Shown one piece after another: positions 47,348 through 56,354 of a stretch of 64,000 nucleotides of DNA. The stretch comes from JBMONI01 sp049324575 (GTDB lineage: Bacteria; Omnitrophota; Omnitrophia; Omnitrophales; Aquincolibacteriaceae), in the NCBI GenBank assembly GCA_049324575.1, contig JBMONI010000007.1, positions 79,652 through 143,651 of the forward strand, written 5' to 3'. The stretch's first letter is position 1. Each line of letters opens with the position of its first letter. Made by a program: the position numbers and the translations under genes. The notes below the pieces were generated by a model. That model had not been told where the DNA came from and made no database searches. It saw nothing but the letters and a program-made list of their open reading frames with translations.

Positions 47348-47524
47348 TTAAAAAGCCCCCGAAAAGATGCGCCGGAGATTGAACCTCGGTTGTTCGGTCA
47401 TGATCTCGCTCAGAAGCGTTAAACACTCCTGCTGCATCTGACCGTCCCGCGTCGTATTCCAGCGGGAATAAAGACGGAGAAGCCGTCTGGCTTTGCTTTG
47501 CAAACTCTTACCGCTGCGTTTCAT
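47348..47524 (-). CDS. Small basic uncharacterised protein
   Basis: 58 residues from MKRSGKSLQSKARRLLRLYS to RFNLRRIFSGAF. Its ATG lies inside the last codons of the upstream gene (17-base overlap in another frame), the common layout of coupled genes. Positively charged N-terminus, otherwise helical. The longer version of this frame, reaching 47737, is an out-of-frame shadow. Function unknown. Confidence 0.5.
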   Translation of the reverse strand: MKRSGKSLQSKARRLLRLYSRWNTTRDGQMQQECLTLLSEIMTEQPRFNLRRIFSGAF

Positions 47525-48293
47525 AACCGACCTCCTGCTGTAATTTCTGGAACGGGAAATGAAAACCGGGGTCCAAGTATTCCAACTCCCTGGCGACCCG
47601 GGAAAGATCCGCCCGCAAAGACGGCTGATGGGTCTTGAGCCATGCGCTGTAAAGGTCGAGGAACTGGTCCATCTTGACGCCCCGCATGGAGACGGATTCA
47701 TAAGAGCGAAGATCCCGCAGGAAGGACCGGAAAACATTGTCTTTGAAATCCTCGATATAGCGGAAATAATCCGTCCTCACTTTCTTAAGCAAGCGCTGGT
47801 AGTATTCGAAATTCATCCCGAGCCTCCGCAGGACATCCCCCACCATTTGTGTTTCGTGATAGATCTTCTGGTGATAGACCGCGGCCTGATCGTAATAAAG
47901 TTTCGCGAGTTCCCGGCGGGCACGGCCCGAATGCTGAAAGTAAAGCGGGTTCTTCCCGTTGCCGGACGTTTCGAAGACCGTATGCCTCACCAGCAGATGG
48001 TCGGCGTTCACTTTAAAGAGGAAATAACGGGTCGTAAGGTCGCCGGCCTGATTGACCTTGGCCATGAGGGTGCCGGCATCGCCCGCAAGGTACGGCTCGG
48101 CGAGATCGTGATATTCGGGAAGCGCCATGGAGAAAAGCAAATGCGCGAGGTAGACATAGACCTCTTCGCCGCAAGGGTCCTTCTCATCTCTTGGGTCCTG
48201 CTCCCGGTGTTTCAGGAGCACGCCGAGGAGATACTGGATAGACGAATCTCTCTCCTCCTTGGAAACTTCGAAATAAAGGTAGTTACTTTCCAT
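47508..48293 (-). CDS. Uncharacterised helical protein, 261 residues
   Basis: Begins MESNYLYFEVSKEERDSSIQ. Helical throughout, acidic/basic mixed, no signal peptide or membrane segment. Recognisable repeats are LARR-type helices ARRELAKLYYDQAAVYHQKI and RLGMNFEYYQRLLKKVRTDY, and the C-terminal motif MDQFLDLYSAW ... LEYLDPGFHFPF that reappears in the 65-residue gene downstream. No family recognised. Heads a three-gene minus unit; the codon pattern is like its neighbours, but the upstream DNA is very AT-rich. Confidence 0.75.
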   Translation of the reverse strand: MESNYLYFEVSKEERDSSIQYLLGVLLKHREQDPRDEKDPCGEEVYVYLAHLLFSMALPEYHDLAEPYLAGDAGTLMAKVNQAGDLTTRYFLFKVNADHLLVRHTVFETSGNGKNPLYFQHSGRARRELAKLYYDQAAVYHQKIYHETQMVGDVLRRLGMNFEYYQRLLKKVRTDYFRYIEDFKDNVFRSFLRDLRSYESVSMRGVKMDQFLDLYSAWLKTHQPSLRADLSRVARELEYLDPGFHFPFQKLQQEVGYETQR

Positions 48294-48353
48294 GGTTAAA
48301 CCGTTTCTTGGTCTTTTTAAACTGTTTTATATATTCTCTCGCTTCTATAAAAA

Positions 48354-48382
48354 AAGCTATCACGCTCATTCATGTTTGTCAA
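48354..48382 (-). promoter_or_regulatory. Possible promoter of the 261-residue gene cluster
   Basis: Consensus TTGACA (48377-48382) with a weak TAGCTT (48354-48359) 17 bases on, minus strand, inside the AT-rich stretch 48318-48425. Leader would be about 50 bases. Confidence 0.4.
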
Positions 48383-48530
48383 ATAAATGGCAATAAATAA
48401 TATCTATATATTATTTAACTCTATTTGGTACAACGAGTTGTGATCCGAAGGATCTTTGGAGGACAACGCCGAATATCGGTTATTAAAGCCTCGGGAAGTC
48501 TTGCGCCATTCCGATTAGCTATGCCTTTCT

Positions 48531-48675
48531 GTCATCCCGAGCAAGTCCCGCCACAGGCGGGATGAGTCGAGGGATCCTTGATGAAGATTCTCCGCCACAA
48601 CCCATTCGGCGGACCCGCTTGAGCTTTGTAGCGGGCTCGGCTACTTCACTTGGGCCGATCGCTCGGAATGACAAA
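48531..48675. repeat. Dispersed repeat, inverted copy of the left-end block
   Basis: In the 446-base gap 48294-48739. Contains agtcccgccacaggcgggat, gatccttgatgaagattctc, gcggacccgcttgagctttg and ends gctcggaatgaca. The reverse complement matches 1474-1608 closely. The remainder of the gap is AT-rich DNA with the promoter above and nothing else recognisable. Confidence 0.82.
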
Positions 48676-48739
48676 AAGAAACTGACGTAGCATTACGTTA
48701 TTCGGTACGCCAATTCGGACGACAGGAGGAGAAAAGAAA

Positions 48740-49504
48740 CTAGCGGGGAGGTTTGGAAACAAGCGATGCGGCTTGCAAAAACTGGCGCGTGCCGAGCTCA
48801 TAGCCGACCCGGAATCGGAGAAAAAGCGTCATGAGTTTTTCGATCTCCCGGTTCGTTTGATCGGGAAGAGGATACCGCAGGGCCTCCTCGATCGGATGCG
48901 CATGGTAATAACGCAAAGTTTCAAGGACCTCTTGCCCCAGCGGCCTGGCATCTTCGTGCCCCTTGGCGCAGGAGCGGCAAAGGACCGATCCTTCGCGGAC
49001 CGAGAAAAAACCCTCCCGAAAATCCCCGGTTCCGCATTCCAGGCACGCTCCGAGGTGAGGGATCCAGCCGATCTCCCCCAACAGTTTGACCTCGAACAGC
49101 CGGGAGAGCTTTTCGATCGGGACGGCCGGAAGGAACCGGAAAGCGAATCCGAGCAGCTCATAAACGCCGGGATGAGGGTCATGGAGCTCGCAGACCTGAT
49201 CGGCCAAGTCGGAAAAATAACAGGCATGCGCGATCGTCTCGAAATTCCGGCGAAGCGCGTCGTGGGTGCGAAGGACCGAGGCCTCCGAGACCAAATGGAG
49301 TTCCGAGCGGGTCTTTTCGTAAAAAACGATCTCGAGGGCGGTAAAAAGTTCAAAAAGCGCACCGCGCGCTTCCCGTTCACGGCGCACGCCCTTGGCGATC
49401 CCTTTCAGCTTCCCGAATTCTTTCGTAAAGAAGGTCACGATCAGGGAACTCGAGCGCAGGGTCTGCGTTTTCAGCACCAGGGCTTCCGCTTTCTGAATGG
49501 CCAT
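48740..49504 (-). CDS. recO: DNA repair protein RecO
   Basis: 254 residues from MAIQKAEALVLKTQTLRSSS; N-terminal OB fold with TFFTKEFGKLKGIAKGVRR, central helical part, and a zinc-type cysteine set in LGACLECGTGD ... LCRSCAKGHE. RecO works with RecR/RecF in loading RecA at gaps. The start at 49504 fits the family; the frame is open a further 42 codons through ybeY, which is disregarded. Last gene of the hisS operon, five bases after ybeY. Confidence 0.95.
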   Translation of the reverse strand: MAIQKAEALVLKTQTLRSSSLIVTFFTKEFGKLKGIAKGVRREREARGALFELFTALEIVFYEKTRSELHLVSEASVLRTHDALRRNFETIAHACYFSDLADQVCELHDPHPGVYELLGFAFRFLPAVPIEKLSRLFEVKLLGEIGWIPHLGACLECGTGDFREGFFSVREGSVLCRSCAKGHEDARPLGQEVLETLRYYHAHPIEEALRYPLPDQTNREIEKLMTLFLRFRVGYELGTRQFLQAASLVSKPPR

Positions 49505-49509
49505 TGTCC

Positions 49510-49977
49510 TTATATCCTTGGACCCAGCGGAAAAAAACGCCTCGAGAATTTGCGCTGTTTGCGCTGCATCATCGCCGCTCCGGGACGCGTCTGGTCTTCG
49601 TGCCCGATCAAATGCAGGATCCCGTGGCACAGATACAGGCAGAGTTCATAGCGATAAGTCGTCCCGTGAATCTTGGCCTTCCGTTTTGCCGTCTCCGCTG
49701 AAATCACGATATCCCCGAGAAAAGGCTCCCGTTTCACCGGACGCTTCGAAGCCCCGAAGGCCATCACGTCTGTCGACCGGTCATGCCGCAGGTATTTGCG
49801 GTTCAAGCGGCGAATGACACGATCCTTCGTCAGATAGAGGCTCAGCGATGAACGGTCATAGCCCAGGCTTTTCAGGATCCTTGCGGCAAGCCGCTTGAGC
49901 CGGCCTAACGAAATAGGAAGCCCGCGAAGGTCGGACCGGATTTCGATCGAGGATCGTCTTCGCGGAGGCTTTTTCAT
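49510..49977 (-). CDS. ybeY: Endoribonuclease YbeY
   Basis: 155 residues from MKKPPRRRSSIEIRSDLRGL. Recognised by LTKDRVIRRLNRKYLRHDRS, TDVMAFGAS, LGDIVISAETAKRKA and the metal motif HGILHLIGHEDQ. YbeY matures 16S rRNA 3' ends and takes part in ribosome quality control. The usual third histidine (HGxLHLxGYDH) is not in the normal place: H at position 8 of the motif and D at position 10, so the site may be rearranged. The ATG shares one base with the pgpH stop (TGATG). The neighbourhood phoH-pgpH-ybeY is a classical one. Confidence 0.93.
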   Translation of the reverse strand: MKKPPRRRSSIEIRSDLRGLPISLGRLKRLAARILKSLGYDRSSLSLYLTKDRVIRRLNRKYLRHDRSTDVMAFGASKRPVKREPFLGDIVISAETAKRKAKIHGTTYRYELCLYLCHGILHLIGHEDQTRPGAAMMQRKQRKFSRRFFPLGPRI

Positions 49978-52235
49978 CAGGGGCGGACCCGGAATTTCGA
50001 GAACTGGTTCGAACCGAACAGGTCCGGCTTGGCGTCGGTGGAAGCCGCTTCGGGATAACGGATCCGCGTATGGAGGATCGCATTCAGGTTCTGCACGAAA
50101 CTCTCCTGGATCTTGTGAAGCTCGCGGAGCGTCAGGTTGCATTCGTCCAACTGGCCGTCGATGAACTTGTCGTTGATGATCTTGCGCACCAGCTGGCGGA
50201 TCGTCTCGGGGGTCGTTTCGGGCAAAGACCGTGAAGCGGCTTCGACCGAATCGGCCAACAGCACCACGGCGGTCTCCCGCTTCTGCGGTTTAGGCCCCGG
50301 ATAACGAAACCCGGCGATATCGATCGCCTGGCCGGGCGGCGCTTGGTCCACGGCCTTGCGGTAGAAATAATAGATCACGCCGGTCCCCTGGTGCTCGGGG
50401 ATAAAATCCAGGATCGGCCTTCGCAGCTTGTGCTTCTTGCCAAGTTCGAACCCATCGGGGATATGATTCATAATGATCAAGCAGCTCATCGTCGGCGTCA
50501 GTTTCTCATGGACCGCAGCCGCGCGTTTCGGATCGTTCTCGGTGAAAAACTCGGCACGGGCGATCTTGCCGATATCGTGGAAATAGGACCCGACCCGGGC
50601 CAAGAGAGGGTTCGCGCCGATCGCTTCGCAGGCCGCTTCGGAAAGCGAACTTACCACCAGGCTATGATGGTAAGTCCCCGGCGCTTCGACCATCATCCGG
50701 CGAAGCAGCGGATGATTGAGATCGGAGAACTCCAGGAGCGATACATCGGTCACGAGATCGAAGAAACTTTCAAACACCGGCAGCAAGAGGAACGCAAGCG
50801 GCATCGTGATCAGAAAACCATTCGCAAGTCCCTGGACCCCGAACGACAGTGCCTCGCGCATCGTATATCCCTCAAGGACCTTGAACCCGAAGATCACGCT
50901 CAGATACGACAGACCGATCGCCAGGCCCACTTTGAGGAAGTCGATCCGCTTGCGGACCTTGGTCGCCGCCAAGACCCCGGCCGACGATGCAACGATGCTC
51001 CCGAAGAGCACGGGGGTCAGAAAACCGTAGAGAGGACCGCTCAAAAGCGACGCCATCACCCCGACGGCAAGCCCGACCCGGGAATGGATCAAAAGGGCGA
51101 CGAGAAGCGCACTCAACGGGATCGGCAGCAGGTAGACCATATAATCCGGCCAAAAGGTCAACGCTTTGATCAGGACCAGATTGAGGACGAGAATGCTGTG
51201 CAAAAGCAGGATCATTTTGAGCGACAACAGGATCTTGCGGTCGAGAAAGACCGTATAGAAAAAAAGCAGAAGATAGACCAGGAAAGTCAATACCGCGATC
51301 GCAAGCATTTTGTAAAAAACCTCCTGACGCATCATGGCCTTCTGAATACGCGCCAGGCGGTCTTTCTCATCGCCGGTCAGGATCATTCCCCTTTGGATGA
51401 TGAGCTCGTTCTTTTTGATCGTCTCCTGGACCGGCGGGACAGCTTCCATGGCCCTCTGGCGTCTCTGCCGCGTCTCTTCCCCATCAAGTTGCAAATTAGC
51501 CGCAAGCCCTTTGTCGAAAAGCTCGAGCACAGCCTGCTGCTCTTTGCGGAAACGGCTCAGGGGGGTTTTCACCGCATTGGCTGCTTCGGCAAGGAGCTTT
51601 TCACGCGCCGGAAGATCGGCCAGCCGAACGACGGATTCCTTTCCATCGCGGACCATGGTCAACATTTCATACCCCTGGGCCTGCCATGCGGTTCTCTGCT
51701 CGGAAGTGACCCGCGGCTCCCCGGCAAAGCGTTCATTGAGGGATTCAAGCTGTTTGCGGACTTCCTCAAGCTGTCCTTCGCGAAGAAGGTTTTCCTGAAC
51801 TTCGGATGAGAGATCGAACGGAAACACGACCTCCGTCGCCGGGGACACGCCCAAAGCCTCGGCGCGTTCTTTCCGGTATGCGGTCAACCGATCGAAAAGA
51901 CCACGGATCTCTTTACGGAACCGCTCGGTCTCGGCCAGGTCCAAACGAACGACCGCAGGGATCTGGCGGGCCGCTTCGCGCCGAAGACTTTCTGTCTCTG
52001 GCTCGTTCGTATAGGTTAGATTCAGGGGAGAGAAGAAACTGCGCGGCGCGGGCTCGCCGATCTGGAAATCGATCACCTCGAAGCCGGAAGGCTTCTCAAA
52101 ACCCAGGCAGAAGAGCGCAAGACCGAACGAAACCGCAAAAACCGCCAGCCGCGGGCTCCAGAACCGGAATCCCCCGCCCGCCTTGGGGCGGGTTTTATTT
52201 CCCGTTGTCTTTGTTTTCGTATTTGTCATAGGCAT
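49977..52235 (-). CDS. pgpH: HDIG-domain 7TM protein, cyclic-di-AMP phosphodiesterase type
   Basis: Up to 752 residues. An N-terminal membrane helix (RLAVFAVSFGLALFCLGF, residues ~28-46) is followed by a large extracytoplasmic region (to ~300), a block of about seven hydrophobic helices (~305-490, e.g. MLAIAVLTFLVYLLLFFYTV, FLITMPLAFLLLPVFESFF) and a cytoplasmic HD domain with YHHSLVVSSLSEAA, GSYFHDIGKIARAEFF and IIMNHIPDG. This is the PgpH/YqfF (7TMR-HD) layout; members hydrolyse c-di-AMP. The start overlaps phoH by 41 bases (MPMTNTKTK is phoH's end read in another frame), so the true start may be somewhat downstream. Confidence 0.92.
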   Translation of the reverse strand: MPMTNTKTKTTGNKTRPKAGGGFRFWSPRLAVFAVSFGLALFCLGFEKPSGFEVIDFQIGEPAPRSFFSPLNLTYTNEPETESLRREAARQIPAVVRLDLAETERFRKEIRGLFDRLTAYRKERAEALGVSPATEVVFPFDLSSEVQENLLREGQLEEVRKQLESLNERFAGEPRVTSEQRTAWQAQGYEMLTMVRDGKESVVRLADLPAREKLLAEAANAVKTPLSRFRKEQQAVLELFDKGLAANLQLDGEETRQRRQRAMEAVPPVQETIKKNELIIQRGMILTGDEKDRLARIQKAMMRQEVFYKMLAIAVLTFLVYLLLFFYTVFLDRKILLSLKMILLLHSILVLNLVLIKALTFWPDYMVYLLPIPLSALLVALLIHSRVGLAVGVMASLLSGPLYGFLTPVLFGSIVASSAGVLAATKVRKRIDFLKVGLAIGLSYLSVIFGFKVLEGYTMREALSFGVQGLANGFLITMPLAFLLLPVFESFFDLVTDVSLLEFSDLNHPLLRRMMVEAPGTYHHSLVVSSLSEAACEAIGANPLLARVGSYFHDIGKIARAEFFTENDPKRAAAVHEKLTPTMSCLIIMNHIPDGFELGKKHKLRRPILDFIPEHQGTGVIYYFYRKAVDQAPPGQAIDIAGFRYPGPKPQKRETAVVLLADSVEAASRSLPETTPETIRQLVRKIINDKFIDGQLDECNLTLRELHKIQESFVQNLNAILHTRIRYPEAASTDAKPDLFGSNQFSKFRVRP

Positions 52236-53139
52236 GGATGATCTTCATCACCAGCGGATGGCGGACCACATCGCCCTGTTCGAAATAGACGAACTCGATG
52301 CCCGGGATCTTGTCCAAAATGGTCTGAGCCTCGACCAGGCCGGATTTCTTTCCGCCAGGCAGATCGATCTGGGTGACGTCGCCCGTCACGACGGCTTTGG
52401 CGGACTCACCAAGGCGCGTCAGCAGCATTTTCATCTGCGCATGCGTGCAGTTCTGCGCCTCATCCATGATGATGAAGCTATCATTGATGGTCCGGCCGCG
52501 CATATAAGCGAGCGGCGCGATCTCGATCAACCCCCGCTCGAGGTATTTGTTCGCGTCCTCATACTCCATCATGTCGTACAACGCATCATACAAGGGACGC
52601 AGGTAGGGATTGATCTTGTCATAAAGATCACCGGGAAGATACCCGAGACTTTCCCCGGCCTCCACGGCCGGCCGGGTCAGAACGATGCGCGAGACCTTTT
52701 TCTTCTTGAGGAAATCTACGGCACAAGCCATGGCCAGGTAGGTTTTCCCCGTTCCGGCCGGCCCGACACTGATCACCACATCGTTCGCATGGATCGCTTC
52801 CAGATACGCATCCTGATTCTTGCTGCGGGCTTTGATAATTTTCCCGCGGTGAAAAAAACTGTATTTCCCCTGATAATCCGAACGGACCGCGTTTTTCTTG
52901 GAGACCGCGCCGTCGGCGCCACGCGCGGAATGGGACTGCCGGTATTCGGAAAGCCGCTGGGTAAAATAGCGGTGCGCATCCTCCACCCCTTGCTTGTCCC
53001 CTGCGATCTTCAGCCGGTGGTTTCGCGCCGAGACCCGCACGTGATATTCCTTTTCGGCGAACCGGAGATTCTCGTCCAGATTCCCGTATAACATGACCGC
53101 TTCTTCGTTTGAATTCAACCGGATCGATTTTTCCGCCAC
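52195..53139 (-). CDS. phoH: PhoH-like ATPase
   Basis: 314 residues from GTG (ggagg 5 bases upstream). N-terminal KH-like part, then the P-loop VGPAGTGKTYLAMACAVDFL, RIVLTRPAVEAGESLGYLPG, the Walker B FIIMDEAQNCTHAQMKMLLT and VTGDVTQIDLP. PhoH/YbeZ proteins are RNA-associated ATPases (helicase-like) usually next to ybeY, as here. 15 bases after aspS. Confidence 0.95.
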   Translation of the reverse strand: MAEKSIRLNSNEEAVMLYGNLDENLRFAEKEYHVRVSARNHRLKIAGDKQGVEDAHRYFTQRLSEYRQSHSARGADGAVSKKNAVRSDYQGKYSFFHRGKIIKARSKNQDAYLEAIHANDVVISVGPAGTGKTYLAMACAVDFLKKKKVSRIVLTRPAVEAGESLGYLPGDLYDKINPYLRPLYDALYDMMEYEDANKYLERGLIEIAPLAYMRGRTINDSFIIMDEAQNCTHAQMKMLLTRLGESAKAVVTGDVTQIDLPGGKKSGLVEAQTILDKIPGIEFVYFEQGDVVRHPLVMKIIHAYDKYENKDNGK

Positions 53140-53154
53140 AAAAGCCTCCGTCGG

Positions 53155-54921
53155 TCAGTTTTTTTTGATGCTGATCTGAAGTTCTTTAAGCTGTCCCGCG
53201 CCAACCTCGGAAGGGGCTTCCGTCATGAGGCAGGTCCCCTTTTGCGTTTTCGGAAACGCGATGACCTCGCGGATCGACGGCCGTTTCAGGAACATCGTGA
53301 CCAGGCGGTCGAGGCCGATCGCCAGGCCCCCGTGCGGCGGCGCGCCATAGGTCAGAGCCATTAAAAGGAATCCGAATTTGTTCTTCGCTTCTTCTTCCCC
53401 GATATTCAGGGCCTGGAAAAGCTTCTGCTGGACCTCCTGCCGGTGGTTGCGGATGCTTCCGCCTCCGATCTCCGTCCCGTTGAGGACAAGATCATAGGCG
53501 CGCGCGCGGACCTTGCCCGGATCGGAATCCAGCAGCGGGATATCTTCGGGACGCGGCGCGGTGAACGGATGATGCATGGCATCCCATCGTTTTTCCTCCT
53601 CGTTCCATTCCAGCAGCGGAAAATCCACGACCCAAAGAACGCGCATTTCCTCTTCGGGGATCAGCTTGTAGGTTTGGGCCAAATGAAGCCTTAACGCCCC
53701 GAGGGCCTTGGCCGAGACCGCGGCCGAACTCGCCACCAGAAAAATGATATCGCCGGCAGTCGCTTCAAAACTTTTGAACACCTCCGCGATCTTTTCGGGA
53801 GAAAAGAACTTGCTGATCGGCGATTCCGCCTTGCCTCCGTCAACGACCTTGAGCCATGCAAGCCCATGGGCGCCGAAATCCTTGATCCAAAGCACGAGAT
53901 CGTCGAAATTCTTCCGTGAAAGCTCGGCGCCTCGTGGAGGCCGGAAACAGATCCCGCGGACCTTACCTCCGCCCGCCAGCACCTGGTCGAACACTTTGAA
54001 CCCGCTCGCGGAAAAAATCGCCGAAAGATCGCGCAACTCCATCGCAAAACGCAGATCCGGCTTGTCGGTGCCGTAGCGGTCCATCGCTTCCTGGTAGCTC
54101 ATGCGCGGGAACGGTTTGGAAAGTTTTTGATCCAGGACCTTCTCGGCAAGCTCCGCGACCAGGCCTTCCACGACGGCCATGACATCGTTCTCCTCCACAA
54201 AAGACATTTCCATATCGATCTGGGTATGTTCCGGCTGCCGGTCGGAGCGGAGGTCCTCATCACGGAAACAGCGGGCCAGCTGATAATAACGGTCATAACC
54301 GGCGACCATCAGCAGCTGTTTGAAAAGCTGCGGCGACTGGGGCAGCGCGTAAAAGGACCCCGGAGTCAGCCGGGACGGAACGAGAAAATCCCGGGCGCCT
54401 TCCGGCGTACTCCGCGTCAGGTACGGCGTTTCGATCTCGAGGAACCCTAGCCGGTCAAGATGATCACGGACCAGTTTCGAAACGCGGTGCCGGACCGTCA
54501 AGCTTTCCACCATATCCTTGCGCCGGAGATCGAGGAAACGGTATTTGAGCCGGATCTCTTCGCCCACGTCCCGGTCGCCGATCTCGAAAGGCGGGGTCGG
54601 ACAGCCGTTCAGGATCTCGACTTGTTCGGCCGCGACCTCGATCTCCCCGGTCACAAGTTTCGGATTCGCGGTCCCGGCCGGACGGCGGCGGACCTTGCCG
54701 ATGACCTGCAATACGAACTCGGGACGGATCTGCTCGGCGATCTTCAGAAGTTCCGGGCTCAGTTCGGTATTGAACACGACCTGGGTCACTCCCCACCGGT
54801 CGCGCAGATCGATGAAGATAAGGTTCCCGTGATCGCGGCGGGTATCCACCCAGCCCGCCAGGGTCACCTGCCGATCGATCGATTTGGTGTTGAGTTCACC
54901 GCAATTGGACGTCCGCATCAT
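53155..54921 (-). CDS. aspS: Aspartyl-tRNA synthetase
   Basis: 588 residues from MMRTSNCGELNTKSIDRQVT. N-terminal anticodon-binding OB fold (VTLAGWVDTRRDHGNLIFID), class II motif 2 in CFRDEDLRSDRQPEHTQIDM, the bacterial GAD insertion, and motif 3 GGLAIGLDRLVTMFL. Length is right for bacterial AspRS. Two adjacent ATG codons at 54921 and 54918 are equally possible; the 48-codon extension above belongs to hisS DNA. Whether it also charges tRNA-Asn cannot be judged here. Confidence 0.97.
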   Translation of the reverse strand: MMRTSNCGELNTKSIDRQVTLAGWVDTRRDHGNLIFIDLRDRWGVTQVVFNTELSPELLKIAEQIRPEFVLQVIGKVRRRPAGTANPKLVTGEIEVAAEQVEILNGCPTPPFEIGDRDVGEEIRLKYRFLDLRRKDMVESLTVRHRVSKLVRDHLDRLGFLEIETPYLTRSTPEGARDFLVPSRLTPGSFYALPQSPQLFKQLLMVAGYDRYYQLARCFRDEDLRSDRQPEHTQIDMEMSFVEENDVMAVVEGLVAELAEKVLDQKLSKPFPRMSYQEAMDRYGTDKPDLRFAMELRDLSAIFSASGFKVFDQVLAGGGKVRGICFRPPRGAELSRKNFDDLVLWIKDFGAHGLAWLKVVDGGKAESPISKFFSPEKIAEVFKSFEATAGDIIFLVASSAAVSAKALGALRLHLAQTYKLIPEEEMRVLWVVDFPLLEWNEEEKRWDAMHHPFTAPRPEDIPLLDSDPGKVRARAYDLVLNGTEIGGGSIRNHRQEVQQKLFQALNIGEEEAKNKFGFLLMALTYGAPPHGGLAIGLDRLVTMFLKRPSIREVIAFPKTQKGTCLMTEAPSEVGAGQLKELQISIKKN

Positions 54922-54940
54922 AAAAGTTCCGTCTCTTTCT

Positions 54941-56209
54941 TTAAGGAAGGCCGAGGCAAGCGCGATCGATCCCGTCTTCCGCGACGAATCGCTGCTCCCG
55001 TTTGGCCATGTCTTTGAGAGTAACCCCACGTTGATGAAGTTCTTCAGGACCGAGAATAAGGACATAATCGGCGCCGGCCTGATTAGCCCTTTTCAGATGG
55101 TCGGCAAGCTTGGAAAGAGGCTCCACCGGGGCCACCTCGAGCCCGGCTCCCGCGAGGCGTATCGCGATCCCTCGGGCCTTCTCTGCTTCTGGCGAATGAA
55201 AACTTTCGGCGATGGGCGCGATGTAGAAACAGCGCCCCGGCCCTCCCTTTTGTCCCGCATGCAAAAGCGCCGTCAATAACCGTTCGATCCCAATACTGAA
55301 TCCCGTGCACGGAGCGCCAGGGCCTCCGAGTTCCTGATAAAGATGATCGTAGCGGCCGCCTCCGGAAACGGCATCCTGCGCCCCGAGTCCCTCCAAAGCG
55401 ATCTCGAACACAAGCCCGGTGTAATAATCAAGCCCTCGCACAAGACGCCGGTCGATCTCGAACGGAATCCCGAGCATTTTAAGACGTCCTAAGACTTCCG
55501 AAAAATCGGGACTGACCGGCGCTATGTTTTCCCAGGGAACTTCCGCCGCAATCGCACGCACGCGTTCGACCTTGCTGTCGAAGATCCTCAGGACATTGCG
55601 GTCGAGGCGGTATTTCGAATCTTCGTCGAGTTCGTTCTGGCGCTTACGGAAAAAATCGCGCAAAAAAGCGCGCACCTGTTCCCCCTTGGAGCCGCTCATA
55701 AGGCTGAGGTCGTTCAGACGCAGCCGGATGTTCGAAAGTCCAAGCGACAGGAGGAATTCATAATTCACGCGGAGGATTCTGAGATCGGTCTCCGGCCCCT
55801 TCTGGTTGATCAGCTCGGCCCCGATCTGATGGAACTGACGCTTGCGACCCGCTTGCGGCCTTTCGGCGCGGAACATTGGGCCAAGGTAGTAAAGTGAAAG
55901 GGATTTCGCGGTCTTTAAAAGACCGTGCTGGATCACGGCACGGGCGACGGAGGCCGTCATCTCAGGCCGGAGCGTCATTTGTCGTTCGCCCCGGTCTTGG
56001 AAGGTATACATTTCTTTATGGACGATATCGGTCGTCTCCCCAATCGAGCGGGTAAAAAGCTCGGTCGGCTCCAAAACGGGAGTGCGGATCTCCTGAAATC
56101 CCCAAGCCGAAAGGAATCTTCTGGCCTGTTTTTCCACCCGTTGCCAGGAAAGGATCTCGGACGGAAGGATGTCGTCCATGCCGGGAAAAGACTGGTATTT
56201 TTTGGTCAT
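54941..56209 (-). CDS. hisS: Histidyl-tRNA synthetase
   Basis: 422 residues from MTKKYQSFPGMDDILPSEIL. Class II motifs: TLRPEMTASVARAVIQHG, MFRAERPQAGRKRQFHQIGA and the histidine-specific RGLDYYTGLVFEI and GGGRYDHL, then GFSIGIERLL; C-terminal anticodon domain from about residue 325. First gene of the operon hisS-aspS-phoH-pgpH-ybeY-recO. Confidence 0.97.
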   Translation of the reverse strand: MTKKYQSFPGMDDILPSEILSWQRVEKQARRFLSAWGFQEIRTPVLEPTELFTRSIGETTDIVHKEMYTFQDRGERQMTLRPEMTASVARAVIQHGLLKTAKSLSLYYLGPMFRAERPQAGRKRQFHQIGAELINQKGPETDLRILRVNYEFLLSLGLSNIRLRLNDLSLMSGSKGEQVRAFLRDFFRKRQNELDEDSKYRLDRNVLRIFDSKVERVRAIAAEVPWENIAPVSPDFSEVLGRLKMLGIPFEIDRRLVRGLDYYTGLVFEIALEGLGAQDAVSGGGRYDHLYQELGGPGAPCTGFSIGIERLLTALLHAGQKGGPGRCFYIAPIAESFHSPEAEKARGIAIRLAGAGLEVAPVEPLSKLADHLKRANQAGADYVLILGPEELHQRGVTLKDMAKREQRFVAEDGIDRACLGLP

Positions 56210-56317
56210 AATTAATCTAAGGGCTCAGGCCGATAAATAAATGATTTACAACCCCGGCCCAAGGACTTGCCGGGATTGAGAGAATCATATCATAGAGCCC
56301 CTAGGGCCGCAATGTCA

Positions 56318-56342
56318 GGGAACAGGCCGTTCTCCTGTTCCC
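56318..56342 (+). promoter_or_regulatory. Hairpin just upstream of the deacetylase start
   Basis: Perfect 9-base stem gggaacagg / cctgttccc with a 7-base loop, ending 12 bases before the ATG at 56355 and directly followed by ggaaag, the likely ribosome site. It could influence translation or end transcripts coming the other way. Confidence 0.45.
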
Positions 56343-56354
56343 GGAAAGCGTTCG

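Noticed and set aside
47525..47737. Longer form of the 58-residue gene.
   Set aside because: The extra part is a shadow of the 261-residue gene in another frame.
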